Of a stretch of 64,000 bases of DNA, positions 56,125-64,000 are shown piece after piece; positions within the stretch are counted from its first letter, which is position 1, and the number at the start of each line of letters is the position of its first letter. The position numbers and the translations under genes are program-made. The notes beneath the pieces were generated by a model. The model made no database searches. It saw only the letters and a list, made by a program, of their open reading frames with translations, and had not been told where the DNA came from. The stretch is taken from the NCBI RefSeq assembly GCF_050003625.1, contig NC_134399.1, positions 218,668,975-218,732,974 on the forward strand. The letters run 5' to 3'. The DNA is from Haematobia irritans. Lineage: Eukaryota > Arthropoda > Insecta > Diptera > Muscidae.

Positions 56125-56345
56125 TGTTGTTTTTTTGATTTCAGCTTAAAACCATGCATTGACTAAACTACAAGTGTAGCTTAACGTTTCGGAATTACCA
56201 CATTCCTCATCAGCATCCTCTACTTCCGAAAAAATATTTTACATGATAGCCGGCTTATGCCGAAATAAATTCATACAAGCATATCTCTTTTCCTTTGCCA
56301 CCGTCAAATCATCGATTTGAGTGCAGTTGGCTTGGTTTTTGAATT
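56125..56345 (-). repeat. Hammerhead-bearing repeat, second copy (broken motif)
   Basis: On -, GGATG (56218-56214), CTGATGA, GGAAT/ATTCC and GAAA (56190-56187) are identical to the motif at 46567, but the sequence after GAAAC is GTTAAGCTACACTTGTAG instead of AGCTGTACATCC. The cleavage site and stem I 3' strand are therefore missing. Flanking sequence (AAATCGATGATTTGA, CATGCATTGACTAAACTACA) is shared with 46079-46660. Confidence 0.6.
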
Positions 56346-56364
56346 TCTTCAAAAATTTATCACC

Positions 56365-56604
56365 AAAAAAATTCGTTTGAAATTTTATTTTTATTTTTTC
56401 AATAAAAAAAAATATTTTTGAACAAACAACACAGTCCATTTCGTTTATATCAAGCACTGTTCTTTTCTGGCATTAAGTCAACACATTTTACGGTTTCATA
56501 GTATGAAAAAGAAAACTTTTTGGTGTTCGGTCAAAGCAGGGATCGGACCCACGACCCTTGGTATGCAAGGCGGACGTACTAACCATTGCTCCACGGTGCC
56601 CAAA
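56365..56604 (-). repeat. tRNA-derived SINE, family III, copy b
   Basis: Head on - GGGCACCGTGGAGCAATGGT with B-box-like GGGTCCGATCC, body with TGATATAAACGAAATGGACT, matching 54361-54680. Confidence 0.6.
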
Positions 56605-56681
56605 AAAATTTATAAAATTTTTTTAATCGCCTCGTAGGCGCCGAAAAATATGCTATATAAATATAACTGTATGACTGTTTG

Positions 56682-56900
56682 CGTTGCTTGTGCGTTGGTG
56701 GCTATAGCGATAATTGTCTGCTGATGACAATAACAGCTACGTGGATAGTGTGTTGGCTTGCAAATTGAATGGTCCGCGGTTCGATTCTCCGTCCAGGCGA
56801 AAGGTAATATCTAAAAAAATTATAAAATCAAATAATTTCTTCTACATTGTTTGTTTTTACATTCTGGAAAAGAATAAACGTTTATCACAAAAAGTACGTT
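56682..56900 (+). repeat. tRNA-derived SINE, family II, copy b
   Basis: Leader GTGGCTATAGCGATAATTGT and GATGACAATAACAGCTACG, head TAGTGTGTTGGCTTGCAAA, B box GGTTCGATTCT, CCGTCCAGGCGAAAGGTAA, tail GAAAAGAATAAACGTTTATC. It is shorter than copy a by an internal deletion. Confidence 0.65.
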
Positions 56901-58086
56901 TTAATCCAAAGATATATGAATATCTCAGATAATTTAAATATTATTTTTTAAACTAAAAACGTTTGTCTTAACTTTATGGAAATTTGCCTTCATTCAAAGA
57001 CATACAACTTTAACGAAGGTACGAATGAGACAGACAGCATTACTATATAATACAAAACTACAAATTGTAACAGATCCTTCAAAATAAAAATTTTTTTCTT
57101 AATTAAAAAAAAAAAAACTTTACGATAGATGTAAAATCTTCTAAATAAGTCTTAGCCTATGTTTGAAGCCTTTTTAAAGATTATTATTATTATACTTATT
57201 TTTTTAAGATAGTAAAATTATTGTCCTTAATATTGTGTAAATTTAATTTGTATAATTAGATATTTTTTTTCAGTATATTGAGGTAATTATGAATTACAAA
57301 ATAAAACATTTTTCATCACGATATTCATATCTGTAGGTGGTGATTGTGGTATTTGCATGAGTCAAAAATATAATTCAAACAGAAAACATTTATATATTTT
57401 ATTTCAACAGGTGATGTAGGTGTTAAAAAAATGACTGTACTCTAGCACTTATATGTACATCAACCAGTATTTGTAAGATCAATTTTGTTTTAAATATTTC
57501 TAAAATAACAATTATAAATTTTATTATAAAAATAAATAACGATGTCTTCAACTTGACATTAGTTCATTCATAAATTGTTAATTATTTCGTTGAAAACCTG
57601 TTTCACTAATGCAATGCAATTTTATGTTTTTCAAAAAATGTTTGTGAAGATTATTTGTATTTCTTTGCTATGCATTTTGTTTTTATTGTAAAAAAATTTG
57701 TTTTTTTTTTTTTTTTGCAAAATGTATTGAATGAAAAAATAAACAAAAACTCATTAAAACCGCTGAGCTCATCTGCTGACATAAACAATGCGGGCGAATA
57801 GAAAAATATTCACCCGTCATTCTCGCCATGCATACCACGCCGCGTACATTGAAACCTAATTTTTAATCGTCGTCATCGTCGTATTGTTAACATGCTAAGA
57901 AACCAGTTTTTGTGTTATCTGCTAAAATTTATGTATGTAAACAATTGTTTAGCACTTTTTAGTCTCAGATACCAAATATCCGAAATACATTTGAGAGAAA
58001 AATATAGCACTAGTCTAGGGTTTACATTTAAACCTTATTTCGGTTGTATATTCATATGCCAGATAGGAATTTAAGTTTTTCCTTAA
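56901..58086. other. Intergenic, no gene seen
   Basis: 57760-57890 is more complex (GCGGGCGAATAG, CATACCACGCCGCGTACATT, GTCGTCATCGTCGTATTG) and could be single-copy regulatory or UTR sequence. No frame is supported. Confidence 0.35.
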
Positions 58087-58317
58087 AGGTGGGTATTAAG
58101 TTCGAGTTTAGCCGCTAAAAACGTCATTTTTTCAATATTACTTTTCTTTAATAATCCATTTTAAGGAATACAAACTTTGTGAAAATTTGCTTTGGGCTTT
58201 TCCCCATCAAGTTATAATAAAATTTGCAACAAATACGTATAATTTCAAGCATTTTTTTGCTGATTTAGTTTTCACTTTAGCGATTTTAGCGGCTAAACTC
58301 GAATTTAATACTCACCT
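58087..58317. mobile_element. TTAA-flanked MITE (AGGTGGGTATTAAGTT family)
   Basis: Left AGGTGGGTATTAAGTTCGAG then TTTAGCCGCTAAAA; right TTTTAGCGGCTAAACTCGAA then TTTAATACTCACCT. TTAA at 58083-58086 and 58318-58321. 231 bp with about 37-base TIRs; piggyBac-type by TSD. Confidence 0.8.
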
Positions 58318-58321
58318 TTAA

Positions 58322-59844
58322 AGTTAACCGAAGAGAAGTTTTTTCCAATGTATTTTCTGTTAATTGACAGTTAAAGCCTAGTGAAGGTACATGGCATTTA
58401 TCTTAAAGAGAATTTCACATTAATTTACACTTTTCTCATTTTACTGCTATTTAACGAAACACCAATGTTATTTTTTTATCTTACTACGAGTATCTCCAAT
58501 GTCTAAAAGAGAAGAGTGTGAGTGAGTGTTTGTTTGCAAGTTCTTTTGTTGTTGGCATGAATAGTGTTAAAGTTTACGTCACACCTGTTGCACTGCGAAA
58601 ATTTCATTCGTGGTGTGCTCATATTTGTTGTTGGATTTTCGGCTTCTTTGTTTTGTGCAAAGACTATTAATAAAGAAGACGTGAAATGGGCTTTGATAGT
58701 GTTAGTACTAGAAAACAGAGATTAATATCATACTTGTTGGAAAAGCGCTCCGAACTTACTGGTTTGATGCAGACAATTTTTATTTAGCTATTTTCTCCAA
58801 CATTTCACGCAAATTTCTGTGTCGGTTGCACTAAATTATTAATAAAATGTTTCACAAAGTGTTTTTGTTCGTTTATGAGTTAAAAAAATTGCTAAAATAA
58901 GCGAATTAAGTTTTGTTACGAATGCAAAATGAAAAGAGAAACCGAAAAAAAGTTGCAACGTCTCATGGAACATGTATGATATTAATCTCTGTTTTTTCAA
59001 GAAAAAGAGGAAGAGCAAGCTTATCTCATGTCTTCTTTATTAATAGTCTTTGGTTTTGTGTATTGTGCCTATTCGAAACCACCTCGCTCAGCACAACCAC
59101 CTGAGAAACTTGTTTAGATTATTTTTGCTTAGCTCATGACTTTTTATCTTCGATATTAATACCATTGACTGCATTCTGTTCTTTTGTGTTTTTTTTTACT
59201 TTATTTTGAAAAATTGTAGAAAAATTCATACATAGACACAGTAGTAACCAGACAGATTAAATTGAGGCAACATGTGGCGCTGAGGTACAGCATTTTGTCG
59301 CATGCGTTTATACTGAATTAAAAAAACATTAGATGCAAGTTAGAGAGGAAAGGCGCTAATAAAACCACATCCGTTGAAATCATTCTTGGGCGATTTTTTG
59401 CTTGCTTGTTTGTTATTTTTGTACTCAACCCACATCTGTGTGATTATTCTTAACGCAGAGAAAAATAAGATTTAGTGGTTTTCCTTCAAATTGTGGCTGG
59501 TACAGCTGAATTTTTACAAAAAGAAAATAATTTTTTTTTTGCATAGACAAACTTGCGTTTTATTTGAATGCTGACTGTATGTTAAATAATATTTGAATTT
59601 TTTTATTGCATTTAAAACAAACACACACATACAAAGAGACGTCAATGTATTGCACAAATTGAGGGTTTATTAACCTAGTTTGTAAACAAGGAATTTACTT
59701 TTTCATTTATTAAAACAACTACATGAAAAAAATGTTTTTTTTTTCTTAATTTCTTGAAAAGTTCAAATTTAAATTACAAAATTTGTATTTAAAAAAATTT
59801 AATATACAATTATATTATTTCCATTTCTAAAATTTGTAGTTGTT
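58322..59844. other. Intergenic, no gene seen
   Basis: 58490-58720 has moderate complexity without a frame. Nothing recognisable was found. Confidence 0.35.
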
Positions 59845-59990
59845 ACATCGTTTGTGAAGGGTTCAACTAAAGTGATTTGTTTTCTTTAAATAAAGTTTCT
59901 TTACATCGGCTTGTGTGCACCCAACAATGTGTTCTATAAATAGACTGGTATAGCGATAATTGTCCGTTGATGACAATAAGAGCTACACAT
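59845..59990 (+). repeat. SINE family II leader fragment
   Basis: CTTTACATCGGCTTGTGTGC ... TAGCGATAATTGTCCGTTGA then CAATAAGAGCTACA matches 55800-55960 and 56682-56745. It is cut by a CATGGTTGCCAG sequence that resembles a hAT-like end. Confidence 0.5.
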
Positions 59991-60508
59991 GGTTGCCAGA
60001 TTTTTTCTAGAGAGATCCCCAAAATTTCGAAATTATATTCCCAAAAAATCACCAACTGAAATATGTTTCTCCATGAAAAAAACCCCAACGGAAAATTTAT
60101 ACGTACGTATGTAAATTTAATTCTATAAAAAAGAAAAACAATCTCAGATTATCGAATTCTTTAATAGGTAAGGTCTTCAGCATGTCTGCCAGGTGGTCAA
60201 CTGTTGTAATCGATGTGTATGTTTTGCAATAAAAATTTTAGAGTTTTTTTCAAAAAGATATACTATCCCGTCTGTTCTGGTTGACGAATTCGCAAAACGC
60301 AATTTTTGATTGTCTAAAACTTCTGAACCATTTCTTAAACATAAGAACATTGTGTATAAACTTGGTGTTATATATCTTTATAGTTCGGAAAATAGATATT
60401 AAGGAAAATTTTGCGTTTTGCGAATTCGTAAACCATATCATGGAGGCATGTTTTATTGAAAACATTTATGTTCTGGTTACTTAATAAGATCGTTTAAGAC
60501 CGGACAGA
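59991..60508. other. Spacer with an inverted repeat, no gene seen
   Basis: GACGAATTCGCAAAACGCAA at 60283-60302 is inverted at 60411-60428 (TTTTGCGTTTTGCGAATTCG), which gives a 128-base loop. The two overlapping antiparallel frames there are by-products of this. Confidence 0.45.
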
Positions 60509-61466
60509 TACACGGATGAAAAAGACTGTTTTTCATATGTTTGGCTATAAACATTATATGTTTGGAACACAATATTTTTGAGTGCAAGCATATAATGTTC
60601 ATAAACTAGCATAACATGTTTGGGACATATATGTTAATATGTTAGAACATATTATGTTTGGGACATAAAATGTTTGTAAATATAATATGCTTGGATGCAA
60701 ACATATATTAATTTAGAAATAGCCTATAAACATATATGTGTTTAGTAGCTTGGAGCGCTATTTAACAGGGAGCGATATTGAATTAAGTTGGTGGTTGTTG
60801 TTTGTTATTACAAAATTAACATTTTATTTTTCCTTGGGCAATTGATCAGCTACTTCTTGATCCTTACAAACTATGTGGTCCGCTGTTCGAATCCCCGTCC
60901 GGCAAAAGGTAAAATTAAAATAAAAAAAATTGAATAATTTCTTCTACAATGTTTGTATTACAGAAAAAGGTGCTAAGAACTAAAAAATCTCGTGGAACTG
61001 AGAAAGATGTCGGGGAATATACAATTGGACAGAAACAAAATTTTGAGCATTCAGGTCGAAAACCTATGTTGTTAGCACCTATATTACCTGTTTATTTTAA
61101 TAATTCATTATGATTTTAAATATATAAATAAATAAATAAAATTTTGAGCACAATATTGTTAGCGATAATTTTTTTTAAGTATATAATATTTTTGGGTGCA
61201 AAATGCTTCCAAACATATTATATGGTCACATAATAACATATTGTTTTTTGGAAGACAACATTATTGAATTTGGATGCAAAAATACAAAATGTTTGGAACT
61301 TAGACTAACCAAACATATATTGTTTAGACCAATATGCTTTCAAACATATTATATATTGGAAGAGATCAAACTTATAAATGTTTGGGCAATACCCAAAAAT
61401 GTATATGCTTGAAGCAAAATATGTTTGGGAGTATATGTTACAGAAGCGATTTTTTATGAGGGTGTA
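60509..61466. mobile_element. ATGTTTGG-rich TIR element with nested SINE
   Basis: Left ACACGGATGAAAAAGACTG, right TTTTTTATGAGGGTGTA, imperfect inverted ends. The interior has many copies of ACATATATGTT / ATGTTTGG in both orientations. 60845-61010 is a SINE family II copy (GTGGTCCGCTGTTCGAATCC, AGAACTAAAAAATCTCGTGG). Confidence 0.5.
60845..61010 (+). repeat. tRNA-derived SINE, family II, copy c
   Basis: B box GTTCGAATCCC, CGTCCGGCAAAAGGTAAA, TTGAATAATTTCTTCTACAA and GCTAAGAACTAAAAAATCTC match copy a. The A-box region is decayed. Confidence 0.6.
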
Positions 61467-64000
61467 TATAACCCCAAGTAATAATGGAAGTTATGCCTTC
61501 CCCTAATCTGACAACGCTGGAGCTACATGGCTACATACATTGCAGGCAAAAGGGCTGAGAACTAAATAAACCATGTGAATGTGAGAATGATAAGAAAAAT
61601 TAGCTAGAAAATTAAAAACAAAATTGAGTTAGTCTTTGCTGCGTCTGCAAACGAGATCGTTTTCCCGTTTTCTTTTTGGAAGAAAGGAATTGAGATATTG
61701 GATACTGTGCACGGTGAACTATCGTAATTTATAAAATACATAATTGTACAGACTAATGTGATTTTATTTAAATTTGAAAAAATGTGAGAACATTTTTCTA
61801 ATCTTAATTATTATTTGCTTACTTTAATGTTAACATTTTTGGAAAAACCTACATCTTACAAATTAACTTTGTAAATTTTATTTAAAATTTTTCAACTCCA
61901 ATCATTTTGTAAAATATACAAATTTGTTTATAATATACTACAAAAATATGGATAATAGAATTAAATATTCTAGAATTGGTTGGAAAAGAATTGATTCAGT
62001 TTCATTTTTATTATTACACATTTAACAAATTTGGAAGCACCCCCAGAGGTTAGTTTCTTTAACAATGTGCTATTAATGATTTTATTGAAATACCAATAAT
62101 AAAAAAAATCTATACGAAAACCGCAAAAATATCACAACACCTCTGTAAAATATTTCAACCACAAATTCATAAAGTCAATTAACATACACCAAATAAAATA
62201 GACGTTACCAAACATAGTTGATGTTATATGACAAATATTTTTATAATGGCTCTTAAAGGGTACAACGCTATGAATTTTAATACAAAACAAAAATACTTTG
62301 CTTAAAAAAAAATAAACGAAGCTATAAGAGCTCAAGAATTTCAAAAATTTGAATACATGTCGGCTTCTTATTGCTACAAATGGGGTTTAACATACACACA
62401 TACCTCGGCTATGTTATGCTTGTGAAAAATATACACACACATACTAACAGACATATTCTGCTTAAAGCCTGAAAAGTAGTGTGAATTTAACCCAAAATAT
62501 GTGAACTCTTTATCTCTCGCTCTCTCCTTCTCACTCTTACACACATATTAACTTCTCTGCTAAGCCCCAAACAAACTTAAAGATCGACTGGAAAAATGTA
62601 TAGGTATAATATGCTAATTCTTTAAAATTTAAAGTTATACAAATTTGTAATATTCTTGTTTTTGAATCCAAAGTTCATAAACATTAAAAATATTCCGTAG
62701 ATTAAAAAATGTTTATGGTGGGGTATTAGATTTTACCCACTTTCGATATTTGGGCATTTTAAAAGTGAAACTAACTTAAAATTATGAATACGAAATGTCT
62801 AACAATAGGTTTGTTCGCTTACATTTCCAATAAAAATGATCTAATTCGAGATTTGCGGACGACTCAAATTACAACGAACAAGAATAATTCGATATAAAAA
62901 TAAGGTCACAAATAAGCACATGTTTTATTTGTAACCTTATTTTTATGTGTGTTTTGAGGAGTAAATTTAAATTTATTGGGGAGAACAGAAAGAGAGTTGG
63001 AGGGATAAATGAACTAAATCATATACATATGTTAACTATCCATCAAACTATGATTATCATTTCAGATAATTGATGATTCACAGTAATTTTGAATCGATAA
63101 CTCAGCTGGATACAAATACACAATCACAAATTTTTTATTACAAATTTTAAAAGGATAAATTCAAATTTATTCACTAGTAATAACTAGAAATTTCTAGATA
63201 TTTTATGTTCCGAAGTGACTATTAGAATATAAAATTAAAGTCTTTCTAAAAATCGTATAAAATACACTTCCCCTTGTTTGGCGACAATCTTGAAAAAAGA
63301 TGATTTAGGGTATATAGATAATTTATAAAAAATAGTCAATGACCTGCGAAACAAATATTGTTACCTCGAGCTGAAGTTCTATAATCGAATTTGATTTTCT
63401 TTGTTCCAATCACTTTCAGAATTTTTTTTTCATAAAATAATGTTAGCCCAATATAATGGAAGAGAACACTCTTCCTTATCAATCCTTTGTTAATATTTAG
63501 GAATTTTAATCTTATCGCGACCATTTACCATTTGCATGTGAGCATATGTTTCCACTCTTCTTTTTGTCCAATTATTAACATATTATTCTTCAGCGATAAT
63601 AATAAAAATCATATTGATATAAATGATTCATCCAAATTATATGAGGGGAATTAGTTTTGTTTTCGCAAATTTTTTATAAATCAATGGAATTGATCATAAT
63701 CGAAAATTGAAAATTCATTTATTGTAAATGACCAAGTGATTTCCATTTCCAATATGGCATTTAGACTATCAGTATTAAAATAAAATAAAAACCCAAAACA
63801 AAACAAAACTATAAAATAATTATTAGATTTGTTTTATGTTAAAAACTTCATTCACTGAAGTTGAAGTTTAATAGAAAGAAGTAATTCTGAAAATAAACGC
63901 GTTACTAATTTGCCATTCAAGTTTTCTCAATTCTCCTTATAAGCTTATGCCATATATGGTTTATTACAGCCGTGTAAGGAAATTATTTAACTTTGACAGT
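61467..64000. other. AT-rich intergenic DNA, no gene seen
   Basis: No supported coding frame or RNA gene. CTCTCGCTCTCTCC near 62515 is a short low-complexity tract. The 5' exons of the MARVEL gene were looked for here on - and not found. Confidence 0.45.

Noticed and set aside
57780..57880. 5' coding exon of the MARVEL gene
   Set aside because: Higher complexity but no frame with a MARVEL segment 1 and no phase-0 donor on the minus strand.

Overview
The window is eukaryotic nuclear DNA, AT-rich and crowded with repeats. It most likely comes from a calyptrate fly of the Muscidae type (Stomoxys/Musca/Haematobia grade). Grounds: two genes resemble Drosophila orthologues; there are short dipteran-type introns; a 29-base tTTGACAAAATTTTCTATAG-like minisatellite recurs at many sites; there are several families of long DINE-1-like (Helentron-associated) repeats; and tRNA-derived SINEs are present. 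The species is an inference. There is no sign of bacterial or viral genome organisation.

Host genes are few. (1) A complete typical 2-Cys peroxiredoxin (Jafrac1-like) lies on + at 8046-8630, with a predicted 5'-UTR exon near 2280-2416 and an intron of about 5.6 kb that holds a dead LINE and small repeats. (2) Ribosomal protein S15Aa lies on - at 27057-27449, with a TOP-type 5'-UTR exon near 28025-27959. (3) A MARVEL-domain four-pass membrane protein lies on -: an internal exon at 53468-53301 can join in phase 0 to either of two homologous terminal exons, 44297-44094 or 36416-36216. Its upstream exons were not found. The 7.8 kb between the alternative last exons has been heavily hit by mariner insertions.

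Almost everything else is mobile DNA. Left part (0.5-7 kb): a TA-flanked TIR element, a 256-bp retroposed insertion with a 20-bp target duplication, and a LINE pseudogene. 9.9-15.7 kb: three DINE-1-like elements, one interrupted by a decayed ITmD37E-like element. 17-26 kb: minisatellite-bearing elements and another DINE-1-like element. 28-36 kb: TTAA-flanked MITEs, a tandem array derived from a MITE, and a 2.9-kb TIR transposon carrying a DUF4806-like multi-exon gene. 36.6-42.4 kb: four copies of one rosa-like (DD41D) mariner, one with an intact 361-residue transposase and three internally deleted. 44-52 kb: more MITEs, plus composite repeats containing hammerhead-ribozyme motifs. 53.6-61.5 kb: a cluster of three tRNA-derived SINE families. 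The last 2.5 kb shows nothing recognisable.

The most interesting items are the well-formed type I hammerhead ribozyme at 46567-46611 with two related motifs, the intact mariner beside its own deletion derivatives, the DUF4806-bearing transposon, and the duplicated alternative 3' exons. All functional statements rest on reading the sequence and on recalled family knowledge; no database search was possible.
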